From assembly GCA_045118335.1 (NCBI GenBank), contig JBGUXY010000038.1, forward strand, positions 1 to 64,000: a DNA stretch of 64,000 nucleotides, read 5' to 3'. Shown here piece after piece: positions 1 to 8,170 of this stretch; position 1 is the first letter of the stretch; the number at the start of each line of letters is the position of its first letter. Below the pieces are notes generated by a model, which was not told the origin of the DNA, ran no database searches, and was given only the letters and a program-made list of their open reading frames with translations. The stretch comes from W1P20-047 sp045118335. GTDB taxonomy: Bacteria; Actinomycetota; Coriobacteriia; Coriobacteriales; Eggerthellaceae. Position numbers and translations under genes: made by a program.

Positions 1-1
1 T

Positions 2-544
2 GGACTCGACCAGACGGGTCGCGCATGCGACAACGGCACTTGCAAGATCTACAACGTGGACATGCCCGACATCATATCCGCACGTGATGAGCTTTCCCCC
101 GCTGGAGAGCGCGAGTCCAACATTTCGAGCGACCTGAATGAATTCTCCTGGATGGACGCAATCGATGGGTCAGGCGGTGCGATCTTTTTCGCTGCCGGCG
201 TGTTCTGCTACCTCAAGTCCATGCAAGCGCAAGCGCTTTCAAACGAGCTGGCACGACGTTTCCCTGGCGGAAAGCTTGTATTCGACACCATGGGCAAGCT
301 GGGCAAAATGCTCATGCGCACGACAATCAAGAACTTCGATATGGACAACTACGACGACTGCCTGTTCGTGGAGGACATCGCCGAAGTCGAAGCTTGGGTG
401 CCAACGGCTCGCGTGTCTTCGCGCGGATACATGCTGGGCTACTACAGCATGGACGACCCCGCTGTCACCAGGCTCCACCGTTTCCTCGCACGCCGCTGCG
501 ACAACATGGTGAAAATGCGCATCGTGCGCATGGACTTTACGTAA
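2..544 (+). CDS. SAM-dependent O-methyltransferase, LCM/TcmP family (5' end outside window)
   Basis: The reading frame is already open at base 2, so the true start lies upstream of the window; a GTG at 56 is internal. The visible 180 residues match the C-terminal two thirds of the leucine carboxyl methyltransferase / TcmP / polyketide O-methyltransferase fold. There is an acidic strand around 'YNVDMPDII', then 'SDLNEFSWMDAI', then a strand and helix 'GAIFFAAGVFCYLKS' typical of the motif that precedes the active-site loop in this family. It would transfer a methyl group from SAM to a hydroxyl or carboxyl group in the cytoplasm; the substrate cannot be told. It is followed after 35 bp by a second methyltransferase on the same strand, probably one transcript. 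Family confident, substrate unknown. Confidence 0.72.
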   Translation, partial: GLDQTGRACDNGTCKIYNVDMPDIISARDELSPAGERESNISSDLNEFSWMDAIDGSGGAIFFAAGVFCYLKSMQAQALSNELARRFPGGKLVFDTMGKLGKMLMRTTIKNFDMDNYDDCLFVEDIAEVEAWVPTARVSSRGYMLGYYSMDDPAVTRLHRFLARRCDNMVKMRIVRMDFT

Positions 545-579
545 GGATATGAGGAAAGCTCTCATAGGAGGAAAAGAAG

Positions 580-1179
580 ATGCCTATCACAGACAATTTC
601 GGCAACCCGAAGGGCCTCGTCGGCAGCCTGATGCTCTCTGGCATGAACTTGGGACACAGCCCGATGGCGAAGTGGGGTTTCGCGCAGTTCGAGATCCCGG
701 CGACGACGATTGCCGTCGACATCGGATGTGGCGGCGGATACAACGTCAAGCGGCTGCTGAAGCGCTGTACGGACGGTCATGTTTTCGGAGTGGACATCTC
801 GGAAGAAAGCGTCAGAAAATCGATTGCGGTCAACAAGAAGGACGTCGGAGTACGATGCGATATCGTGCAGGGAAGCGTCGAGGCGCTGCCCTTCAACGAC
901 CATGTGCTCGATTTGGCAACGGCTTTCGAGACGGTCTACTTCTGGCCCGACCTGGCGGAGAACTTCAAGGAGGTCAGGCGGGTTTTGATGAACGGCGGGC
1001 ATTTCGTCGTGGTCAACGACCCCGGCGACCCGAACAAGCACTGGGAAGACAAGATTCCCGGTATGAAGTCGTATACAGCCGAGCAGATTGCAGCGACCAT
1101 GGAAGCCGCTGGTTTCTCCGACATCCGGATCAGCAAGGAGAAGAACATGTTCTGCGTGAACGGGACGGCAATCGAATAG
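580..1179 (+). CDS. Class I SAM-dependent methyltransferase (Methyltransf_11 type)
   Basis: A 199-residue cytoplasmic methyltransferase. Start chosen at the ATG preceded by AGGAGG at 566-572. Motif I 'AVDIGCGGGYN' lies near residues 45-55, followed by the acidic residue of motif II in 'VFGVDISEES', the motif 'GSVEALPFNDHVLD' around 95-110 and post-motif 'VRRVLMNGGHFVVVND'. The order and spacing are those of small-molecule (UbiE/COQ5-like) methyltransferases. It follows another methyltransferase and may act in the same modification pathway. No partner gene shows what is methylated. Confidence 0.85.
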   Translation: MPITDNFGNPKGLVGSLMLSGMNLGHSPMAKWGFAQFEIPATTIAVDIGCGGGYNVKRLLKRCTDGHVFGVDISEESVRKSIAVNKKDVGVRCDIVQGSVEALPFNDHVLDLATAFETVYFWPDLAENFKEVRRVLMNGGHFVVVNDPGDPNKHWEDKIPGMKSYTAEQIAATMEAAGFSDIRISKEKNMFCVNGTAIE

Positions 1180-1220
1180 CTCTAGCTATTACGCTGCGAC
1201 CCATAAAGGAAGCCCTCCAG

Positions 1221-1257
1221 CAATGAGACATTTGGAGTGTCCCCTCTGGCACCCCTG
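1221..1257. repeat. Half-copy of a dispersed inverted-repeat family
   Basis: These 37 bases, just after the methyltransferase, match the right arm of the long inverted repeat at 49181-49217 with one mismatch near the start. Shared core: GAGTGTCCCCTCTGGCACCC. Here only one arm is present, so no hairpin forms. The rest of the 180-bp gap (1180-1359) shows no gene. The pattern fits a dispersed REP-like or MITE-like element. Confidence 0.7.
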
Positions 1258-1359
1258 CGTGAATGGGATGGCAATCGAACAGAACGGCTTATAACGGCGA
1301 GACCCATGTAGTAAGCTTGGCTACATTGTTTCGGCAAGGCAGCCGCATCGAAGTAAATC

Positions 1360-2187
1360 CTACGACAGCCTCATCGCGCAGAGCTCGCCTGACTTTCTCT
1401 TGAATTGGACAAGCTCCCAAAACTGGAGCACCACCGATACGACGATGACGACAATTGCAACGGTTGCTCCCGCATACTTGAGGAAATCGTTGCCCGTATC
1501 GACCCCCACGGTAAGAGCCGTGTTGAACGCTGTCGCGGCATCGAACGTGACGTGCCACAGCAGCGGCACGACCAGGGCGATAACGGTATGCTTGAGCGCC
1601 CCTTCGCGCCCATCTCTCCTGTCAAACGCGGCAAGACCGAGAAAGAGTCCCATGATTATATCGAACACCATATGCATCGCGAAGAAGGGCATGCGGAACA
1701 GGGCGACGACAACGCTTCCGCCGCCATAGAACATCTCCTCGAGGAATGTGAAGCCGACGCCCACACCAGCGCCAAGCAGCCCCCACTCATACACGCTCTT
1801 GGGTTTGACGAGCTTCGCGGACAGAAGGAGAAACAGGAACTTGACAAGCTCTTCGGGAAAGCCGGCGGTCAGGAATGCGGCAACGAGAGACTTGAGGGCA
1901 TAGGTCGGAACCAGATCTTTCAGCGATTGGCTCGAGTCTCCCGATATGGTAAAAAGAACAAACCCTATGCCAATGAACATGACCGTGGAAAGAATCGGCG
2001 CTATGCAGCCGAGCACCACGGGAATCGCAGCCTTCTTGCCCATCGGCTCCGGAACATCGCGTCTGACCATCCGAACATACAGGACACAGCAAAGCACACC
2101 AGCGATTATACCTACGATCAATCCCACGGCCAAACCTCCCATAACCACGAGGGCAACGCACCTTCGGTTTCCCATACTATACCCCAC
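1360..2187 (-). CDS. PrsW-family intramembrane metalloprotease homologue
   Basis: A 275-residue polytopic membrane protein with about seven hydrophobic segments. It carries the PrsW/M82 signature set: 'PEELVKF' (EE at 112-113), 'TFLEEMFYG' (EE at 150-151), a His at 172 in 'HMVFDIIMG' and 'WHVTFDA' (His 212, Asp 216). In characterised members these residues hold a catalytic metal and the enzyme cleaves membrane-anchored regulators such as anti-sigma factors. No anti-sigma factor is next to it, so the target is unknown. The start is uncertain: GTG at 2187, or ATG at 2175 with weak GGGG upstream. The basic C-terminal tail follows the last helix. Confidence 0.78.
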   Translation of the reverse strand: MGYSMGNRRCVALVVMGGLAVGLIVGIIAGVLCCVLYVRMVRRDVPEPMGKKAAIPVVLGCIAPILSTVMFIGIGFVLFTISGDSSQSLKDLVPTYALKSLVAAFLTAGFPEELVKFLFLLLSAKLVKPKSVYEWGLLGAGVGVGFTFLEEMFYGGGSVVVALFRMPFFAMHMVFDIIMGLFLGLAAFDRRDGREGALKHTVIALVVPLLWHVTFDAATAFNTALTVGVDTGNDFLKYAGATVAIVVIVVSVVLQFWELVQFKRKSGELCAMRLS

Positions 2188-2434
2188 TATCCACAGGGAA
2201 ACCTACCCCTTATGACGGATACCTTGACATCCCGACCGAGAATCGCGGGTTACGAAGCTTCGAAGAGCGCCATATGCCGAATCCCCCGTTGTCCCGGACA
2301 ATACCCTCCTCCCCGTTGTCCAATGTCCAACATGATTTGAATTCCCCGTCTTCGGCATGCAAGGCTTCTAAAGATGTTAGACTTATGCAAATCGGAATGA
2401 TTCATGGCAGTATGCCACCGAAGGGGTGATACGC

Positions 2435-3115
2435 ATGAAGAGGGTTGACCGCATGGCTGCGCCAACAGCTGATTCCGAAACTGCGCCAACAGCCGACTCC
2501 ACAGCTGCACCCAAACCTAAACGAGACCGTCGCTTGCACCTCTCTACGCTACGCGTCCTGGTTTGCGCGCTGCTAGTTGGAATCGTCGGCTTCACGTTCT
2601 CCTATTCGATAGCATGGGGTAACAAGATCGACCTGATAGCCAAACAGTCATCGTCGGACGTCTTCAAGTCCCTGGATCTCGAGACGCTCGACGGCGACAG
2701 CTTCACCTCGGAGAACCTGAAAGACGCCCGTATCACGCTCTTCAACGTGTGGGGCACCACTTGTGCCCCGTGCGTTCATGAGCTGCCGATCCTCGAAGAG
2801 CTCAACAACAGCTACGATCCAGGCGAGATACAGGTCGTCGGCATGCTCGAGGACTCGATTGACTCCAACGGCCAGCTCGTGCCAGCACATCTTGAAACCG
2901 CGAAAGGCTATCTTCAGACAAGCGGAGCAACGTTTCCCACGCTCGCGCTCGACGAGCAGACCTACGCCTTCGTGGAGGCATCCATCAGCGGCACCCCCAC
3001 CACGTTCTTCGTGGACAGCGAGGGAAACATCGTCCATGTCGTGACAGGTGCGAACGACCTGGAAGGGTGGAAGCAGCAGACCGACACTGCGCTTTCCAAA
3101 CTCTCCGAACAGTAG
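2435..3115 (+). CDS. Membrane-anchored TlpA/ResA-like thioredoxin
   Basis: A 226-residue protein. I chose the ATG at 2435 because AAGGGG lies 8 bases upstream; an in-frame GTG at 2426 is the alternative. An Ala/Thr-rich, basic cytoplasmic N-terminus (1-38) leads into one membrane helix (about 40-58), then an extracytoplasmic thioredoxin-fold domain. The redox pair is CAPC at 110-113, within 'FNVWGTTCAPC', with the cis-proline loop 'SGTPTTFF' near 183. ResA/TlpA proteins reduce or exchange disulfides outside the membrane, using electrons from a membrane carrier. The next two genes (a CXXC micro-protein and a polyferredoxin) would supply such a path. The spacing to the next start is 11 bp, so one operon is likely. 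Confidence 0.88.
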   Translation: MKRVDRMAAPTADSETAPTADSTAAPKPKRDRRLHLSTLRVLVCALLVGIVGFTFSYSIAWGNKIDLIAKQSSSDVFKSLDLETLDGDSFTSENLKDARITLFNVWGTTCAPCVHELPILEELNNSYDPGEIQVVGMLEDSIDSNGQLVPAHLETAKGYLQTSGATFPTLALDEQTYAFVEASISGTPTTFFVDSEGNIVHVVTGANDLEGWKQQTDTALSKLSEQ

Positions 3116-3126
3116 AAAGGCACATC

Positions 3127-3273
3127 ATGACGTCAACGAAAAGAAACGTGATCACGGTCGCCGTGCTCGTTGCGTCGATTGCCCTGGTAGCAGTGGGCGT
3201 CGCGCTCGGCGAGCCAGACACGGTGCTGGGCAAGGCCATCAACGTCTGCATGGAGTGTATCGGAATTGGCTAG
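3127..3273 (+). CDS. 48-residue membrane micro-protein with CXXC (CD1871A-like)
   Basis: A tiny protein: a short basic N-terminus, one membrane helix (about 8-27) and a C-terminal CMEC at 41-44. Start at ATG 3127 with GAAAGG upstream. Its size, single helix and terminal CXXC resemble the family named after Clostridioides CD1871A, known only as a CXXC protein found beside thioredoxin and 4Fe-4S membrane proteins; that assignment is from memory. The gene sits between the TlpA-like thioredoxin and the polyferredoxin and overlaps the start of the latter by 8 bp. It probably relays electrons or docks the two proteins; this is inference. Confidence 0.75.
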   Translation: MTSTKRNVITVAVLVASIALVAVGVALGEPDTVLGKAINVCMECIGIG

Positions 3274-4828
3274 GCAGAAACTCGCGGCGGCGACAAAACA
3301 TACGCGCATCAGAAACCTGTTCCAGGCCGCATGGTTCGCCCTCACGAACGGCTACATACGTGGCTACACCAACGGCGAAATCTTCACCGGCCCTACCAAG
3401 GCGCTCTGCGTACCAGGGCTGAATTGCTATTCCTGCCCCGGCGCCCTGGCGGCATGCCCCATCGGCGCGCTGCAGGCGGTGCTCAACAGCAGCACGTTCA
3501 AGATATCGCTTTACGTACTTGGCCTCCTCGGCATGTTCGGCGTGCTGTTCGGCCGGCTGGTCTGCGCCTGGATGTGCCCCTTCGGCCTTGTTCAGGACCT
3601 GCTCCACAAAATCAAGATCGGGCCAAAGAAGAAAAACCTCCCGGGCCACAAGTACCTACGCTGGCTGCGCTTCGTGGTGCTCGCCATCATGGTCATCGCC
3701 CTTCCAGCGCTGGTCGTGAGCGACGGAGGTTCGGGCCAGCCGTGGTTCTGCGAGTGGATCTGCCCGAGCGGAACGCTTTTCGGCGGTATTCCGCTCGTGG
3801 GGCTCAACGAGGAGTTCCGCGCCATCATCGGCTTCCGCTTCGCCTGGAAGATGACCATCCTCGTCCTGTGCGTGGTGTGTTCCATCGTGTTCTACCGCCC
3901 CTTCTGCAAGTACCTCTGCCCACTCGGTGCCATCTACGGCCTGTTCAACCCGATTTCCACATACCGGCTCGAAATCGACGCCGACAAGTGCGTCAAATGC
4001 CATTCCTGCCAGCACGCCTGCGGCATGGACATCACCACCTTCCAGGACCTCAACAGCATGGATTGCATCCGTTGCGGCAACTGTGTGACCGCTTGCCCAA
4101 CGGGCGCCCTCAGCTCTACGTGGGGCAAGATGGGGCAGAGCATCAAGTCGCGCTGCTTCGTGGACGACGAGCCCGTCACCGAAGCCGCCAAGGCTCCTGC
4201 AGCCAACGGACTCGTGTCACCACGCGTGATTCGCTACGTGGGCATCTTGATGCTCATGGGCGGTCTGGTGGGCATCGCCACAGGCTGCTACTTCGGCATG
4301 TACAACGACTTCTTCTACCGGATGACGGTCGCAAAGCTCGAGCATATCGGCCCCGGATCGCTCTTCCTGGGATCCGCGAAGCTGCTCGCGGCAAGCATGG
4401 TGGCTTTCGCGGGACTCTACTTGCTACGCAACACAAACGACGCGAAAAAGGCGAAAACCGTAAGCGAGATGACGTTGATCGCGCTGCTGATCTACGTGCT
4501 CGGCATTGTCGCGTTCGCCGTGAGCCTCGTCGTCGATGTGAACCCGTTCGACCTTCTGGCGGCCAACCCCGGTGATGTGCAAGACCTGCTCGCGGAGAGA
4601 CTGTCAGCGCTTGCAATGCTCAACGAGCAGATCTTCTACAACAACTACTGCCTTCTCTGCATTCCCGCCCTCGCGCTTCTGACTTCGCTGCTGAAGAAAA
4701 GGCTGAACGGAAGCAAGCACAAGGCGTTGTTCAACATCCTGCTCGTGGTGATCACCATACTCACCCTGGCGATCGTGATCTACGGATCGATGAGCATCAT
4801 GGCATTCACAGTAGCGTCTACAGGCTAG
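3266..4828 (+). CDS. Membrane polyferredoxin (NapH/CcoG-like 4Fe-4S protein)
   Basis: A 520-residue membrane protein starting at TTG 3266, inside the end of the previous gene, so it is probably translationally coupled; there is no in-frame ATG near the N-terminus. The first part has Cys 48, 54, 57 and 64, then the membrane-bound CX3CP motifs 'CAWMCP', 'CEWICPSG' and 'CKYLCPLG' typical of NapH, CcoG and NosR relatives. Two ferredoxin clusters follow (CVKCHSCQHAC, then CIRCGNCVTACP). The C-terminal 180 residues add four or more membrane helices with no cysteine cluster and resemble no quinone site I recognise. It likely moves electrons from the cytoplasm or quinone pool toward the thioredoxin partner. 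Confidence 0.87.
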   Translation: MARQKLAAATKHTRIRNLFQAAWFALTNGYIRGYTNGEIFTGPTKALCVPGLNCYSCPGALAACPIGALQAVLNSSTFKISLYVLGLLGMFGVLFGRLVCAWMCPFGLVQDLLHKIKIGPKKKNLPGHKYLRWLRFVVLAIMVIALPALVVSDGGSGQPWFCEWICPSGTLFGGIPLVGLNEEFRAIIGFRFAWKMTILVLCVVCSIVFYRPFCKYLCPLGAIYGLFNPISTYRLEIDADKCVKCHSCQHACGMDITTFQDLNSMDCIRCGNCVTACPTGALSSTWGKMGQSIKSRCFVDDEPVTEAAKAPAANGLVSPRVIRYVGILMLMGGLVGIATGCYFGMYNDFFYRMTVAKLEHIGPGSLFLGSAKLLAASMVAFAGLYLLRNTNDAKKAKTVSEMTLIALLIYVLGIVAFAVSLVVDVNPFDLLAANPGDVQDLLAERLSALAMLNEQIFYNNYCLLCIPALALLTSLLKKRLNGSKHKALFNILLVVITILTLAIVIYGSMSIMAFTVASTG

Positions 4829-4894
4829 AGCACAGCCCAATCTGGTGCGCTCATGACGAGCGGACGGCGGGGAAACTCCTGAACAGGCAGTAGC

Positions 4895-5923
4895 CTAAAG
4901 ACAGCGTGTCAGGATATCCCCAATCAGAACCGCATGCTCGTCGGAAGCATTGAGCGTGGGAACCCAGACGAAGCGGCCCGACGTGTTGCACGCTGCTTGG
5001 ATGTCGCCGTCCACGTGGGCGACCAGTGGCGCAGTGCCTTCTCCTTCGAGGGCAGGAACCATCTCGTGCGGAACATCGTAGAGCGTTTCTAGGCAATCGA
5101 TAGAGAAACCCGGACAGGCGAACACGACGCGGAAGTCGCCATCGCGCCATTTCCGGAGCACGTCACGTGACAGGGGACTGGTCCACGAATCGGGATTGGG
5201 CCCGAAGACACTCTGGAATGCAACGGAAACCCGGCTCGTCTCGATGCCCAGCCTTGCGGCGATTAGCTCCACCGATTCGGCGATCTGCGCACGGTAGGTG
5301 TCGCCCGCTTTCTCGTCCTTCAGCGGAATGGCGTGGAACGACAGCAGCAGCTTATCGTCCGCTTCGGAATCGAAGCCTACGCGCTCTATCAAATGCGCAA
5401 TTGCGGTGATGTAGCCAGGATCGTCGTGGTAGTTGTCGATGACGACCGACTCGGGATGCCAACCTATACTGTCTTGCGCCCGCCAAAAGGCATCCACCAC
5501 GGCAAGCGTCGGCGAGTAGGCACTTTGCGGGTACAGTGGCAGCAGCACGACTTTGTCGGCTCCCCGTTCGCGCATCTCGCACAACACCTCGGCGAACGAA
5601 GGGCTGCCATAGCTCATTGCACTGCGGACCATCGCCGCGCCCCCTTCGGAATGCCGCTCGTCGAGCAGGCGCTGCACCTTGTCGGCCAAGTCCTGCTGGA
5701 TTCTCACCAGGGGCGAGCCCTGATCGGTCCATACGAAGCGGTAGCGAACTGCAGACGAATACTTCCGTTTCGGGAGAATGCGCCGGAACAGCAGCCATTT
5801 CCAAAGGGGCCTTGGCAGCTGGCGAATGCGGTCGTCCATCAAGAACTCGCGCAGGTACAGCTCTATGTCATCGGGATCTGGCGATGAGGGAGAGCCCGTA
5901 TTCGCCAGAATGATTCCTATCAT
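4895..5923 (-). CDS. hemH: Ferrochelatase
   Basis: A 342-residue protein matching ferrochelatase along its whole length. It inserts Fe2+ into a porphyrin as the last or next-to-last step of heme synthesis (protoporphyrin or coproporphyrin; the sequence does not decide). Conserved marks: N-terminal 'GIILANTGSP', 'YGSPSF' near 105-110, 'VVLLPLYPQ' near 125-132, catalytic His 197 in 'SFHAIP', and Glu 279 in 'DCLETLYD'. Start ATG at 5923 with GAGAGGA upstream. No other heme-synthesis gene lies in the window, so the cell may import or make the precursor elsewhere. Heme would serve the exported reductases. Confidence 0.95.
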   Translation of the reverse strand: MIGIILANTGSPSSPDPDDIELYLREFLMDDRIRQLPRPLWKWLLFRRILPKRKYSSAVRYRFVWTDQGSPLVRIQQDLADKVQRLLDERHSEGGAAMVRSAMSYGSPSFAEVLCEMRERGADKVVLLPLYPQSAYSPTLAVVDAFWRAQDSIGWHPESVVIDNYHDDPGYITAIAHLIERVGFDSEADDKLLLSFHAIPLKDEKAGDTYRAQIAESVELIAARLGIETSRVSVAFQSVFGPNPDSWTSPLSRDVLRKWRDGDFRVVFACPGFSIDCLETLYDVPHEMVPALEGEGTAPLVAHVDGDIQAACNTSGRFVWVPTLNASDEHAVLIGDILTRCL

Positions 5924-6262
5924 GTAGTCCTCTCAAGCATAAAGAGGGTGTCTTGCCTGCAGCACTTGCATTATACGCTGTTCAGCCTGGCCGAAAAGAC
6001 CGAATGCAAGCTGCGAAGACCCAATCGCCGAGAAGATGGAAAAGGCCGAAGCTTGCAAGACGGACGACGAATTCGTAACACTCGCCAAGGAAGGGGCTGC
6101 GAGCTTTTCGCCCCCTGCTTGCGTAGTACACGCACGCGCGCCCATCAGGGAGGCACCTTGACGCGCCCTTCGCCAACGCATTCTGATTGTGTCGGCCCGC
6201 ATATCGTGTTCGCATATGCGAAATGGCATCTTGCCAGTTACTTGAGAGCGTGGCATCCTCGC

Positions 6263-6279
6263 GTTGACACGATGTCAAC
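6263..6279. promoter_or_regulatory. 17-bp palindrome, likely operator for the aldo/keto reductase
   Basis: GTTGACA-CGA-TGTCAAC is a perfect 7+7 inverted repeat, 47 bp upstream of the chosen start at 6326. Its left arm contains TTGACA, a consensus -35 box, so a bound dimeric repressor would block polymerase. No clear -10 follows at 17 bp. The surrounding 402-bp gap (5924-6325) shows no convincing gene. Confidence 0.5.
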
Positions 6280-6325
6280 ATTGAATCGCACGATATCGAA
6301 AATCCGTTCATCAAAAGGGATACCC

Positions 6326-7438
6326 ATGACATACCTAGGCGAAAGCATCCCCAAGCTCGGGTTCGGGCTGATGAGACTACCAAAACTCGACGATGGCTCG
6401 ACGGACATAGAGCAGGTCAAGCAAATGGTCGATGTGTTCCTGGAGGCAGGCTGCACGTACTTCGACACGGCACGGGCCTACGGCGATTCCGAGGCGTCGA
6501 TCCGACAAGCCCTCGTAGAGCGCTATCCGCGCGAAAGCTATCAGCTGGCCACGAAGAACGCCGCCTGGATCAAGGCCGGAAACGCCGCCGAGGCGCGTGC
6601 GGACTTCGACATATCGCTGGAGCAGACGGGGGCGGGCTACTTCGACTTCTACCTCATCCACAACACGGGCGGCCCTCGCACGGAGGTGTTCGACAGATTC
6701 GGGATGTGGGACTTCGTCAAGCAGCTGAAGGCCGACGGCAAGGTGCGCCACATCGGCTTCTCTCATCACGACAACGCCGAGAAGCTCGACGAGATAATGA
6801 CCGCTCACCCCGAGATGGAGTTCGTGCAGCTGCAGGTGAACTACGCCGACTGGAACAACGCCAACACGCAATCACGCAAATGCGTCGAGGTCGCGCAGAA
6901 GCACGGCAAGCCCATCGTCATCATGGAGCCGGTGCGCGGCGGCACGCTGGCCACGCCGCCCGAGCCGGTAGCCGAGGTATTGCGCGCCGCCAATCCCGAC
7001 CGATCGTTTCCCGACTGGGCGCTGCGCTTCGCCATGGGAACGCCGAACCTCATCACGGTTCTCTCCGGCATGTCGGACATCCAACAAATGCGCGAGAACC
7101 TCCAGACGTGGCGCACCTTCGAGCCGCTGACCGACGCGGAATTCGCTACGCTGCGACTGGCGAAGGAAAAGCTCGACGAGCTGCTCGACAACCCCTGCAC
7201 GAACTGCCAGTACTGCATGAAGAACTGCCCGCAGGATATCCGCATCGCGCCCATCATGGAATCACTCAACCGCGCGAGCATGTACGACATCGACAACGGA
7301 AAGAACTGGTTCGGTTTCCAGACGTCCGCAGGCGGCAAGGCGTCCGAGTGCATCGAGTGTTTCCAGTGCGAGGACGCCTGCCCCCAGCACATCCAGATCG
7401 TCGGCAAGCTGCAGCGCGCCGCCGAGCTATTCGAGTAG
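6326..7438 (+). CDS. Aldo/keto reductase with C-terminal 4Fe-4S clusters
   Basis: A 370-residue fusion. Start at ATG 6326, preceded by AAAAGGGA; longer upstream extensions lack a ribosome site. Residues 1-270 form an aldo/keto reductase barrel with 'FDTARAYG' (Asp 47, Tyr 52), Lys 77 and His in 'FYLIHN', the catalytic tetrad for NAD(P)H-dependent carbonyl reduction. The C-terminal third has CTNCQYCMKNCP and CIECFQCEDACP, two ferredoxin-type motifs, as in the Fe-S aldo/keto reductase group common in anaerobes. Such enzymes may couple to ferredoxin rather than only NADPH. The substrate is not evident. It stands alone between ferrochelatase (opposite strand) and a GNAT gene. Confidence 0.9.
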   Translation: MTYLGESIPKLGFGLMRLPKLDDGSTDIEQVKQMVDVFLEAGCTYFDTARAYGDSEASIRQALVERYPRESYQLATKNAAWIKAGNAAEARADFDISLEQTGAGYFDFYLIHNTGGPRTEVFDRFGMWDFVKQLKADGKVRHIGFSHHDNAEKLDEIMTAHPEMEFVQLQVNYADWNNANTQSRKCVEVAQKHGKPIVIMEPVRGGTLATPPEPVAEVLRAANPDRSFPDWALRFAMGTPNLITVLSGMSDIQQMRENLQTWRTFEPLTDAEFATLRLAKEKLDELLDNPCTNCQYCMKNCPQDIRIAPIMESLNRASMYDIDNGKNWFGFQTSAGGKASECIECFQCEDACPQHIQIVGKLQRAAELFE

Positions 7439-7542
7439 CCAGCCGCCATTTGAAAGCCGAAGACGTCAACGGATATCAGAGGTATGAATGCATGATATCT
7501 TTCGTATAATGGCTGAACACAGGCAAGATCAGGAGGCATGCG

Positions 7543-8022
7543 ATGGAAATCCGGGGATACGAGCAGCAAGACATTGCAGGCATGGTCAAGGTGTGGAACG
7601 AGGTCGTTGAGGACGGTATCGCGTTTCCACAGGAAGAGGGACTCGACGAGCAATCGGCGACGGAATTCTTCGCCGAGCAGACGCATTGCGGCGTTGCAGT
7701 CGAGGACGGACAAATCGTGGGTCTCTACATCCTGCACCCCAACAACGTGGGGCGCTGCGGACACATCTCTAACGCAAGTTATGCGGTATCCTCGGATGCA
7801 CGCGGCAAGGGCGTCGGTCGGATGCTCGTCGAAGACTCCATGGTGCAAGGCAAGCGGCACGGCTTTCACATCCTGCAGTTCAACGCAGTCGTGGCCACCA
7901 ACGCAAGTGCACGCCACCTCTACGAGAAACTGGGCTTCGTGCAGCTGGGCACCATACCGGGCGGCTTCCGCATGCCAGACGGCTCGTATGCAGACATCTG
8001 CCCGTACTACCACGAACTCTAA
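7543..8022 (+). CDS. GNAT-family N-acetyltransferase
   Basis: A 159-residue acetyltransferase. AGGAGG lies 5-10 bases before the ATG. The acetyl-CoA pyrophosphate loop reads 'DARGKGVGRMLVED' (about 86-99), followed by 'NASARHLYEKLGF', the usual C-terminal helix that closes on CoA, and a C-terminal 'Y' cluster. It acetylates an amine on a small molecule or protein N-terminus in the cytoplasm; the acceptor is unknown. A TATAAT at 7505-7510 gives a plausible promoter, though no good -35 box was found at 17 bp. Confidence 0.9.
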   Translation: MEIRGYEQQDIAGMVKVWNEVVEDGIAFPQEEGLDEQSATEFFAEQTHCGVAVEDGQIVGLYILHPNNVGRCGHISNASYAVSSDARGKGVGRMLVEDSMVQGKRHGFHILQFNAVVATNASARHLYEKLGFVQLGTIPGGFRMPDGSYADICPYYHEL

Positions 8023-8170
8023 GGCTGCATCGATACGCAGTTAAGCGCAAGCGTCATAAGGAAGATTCTGTTCGGCGAATGCACGAACACCGTGATATCG
8101 GGGGATGGGTGCACGATACGCAGCGAAGGTATCACGCGTTCGGCTCTTGATACCTTGTCGCCTTCTTCAG

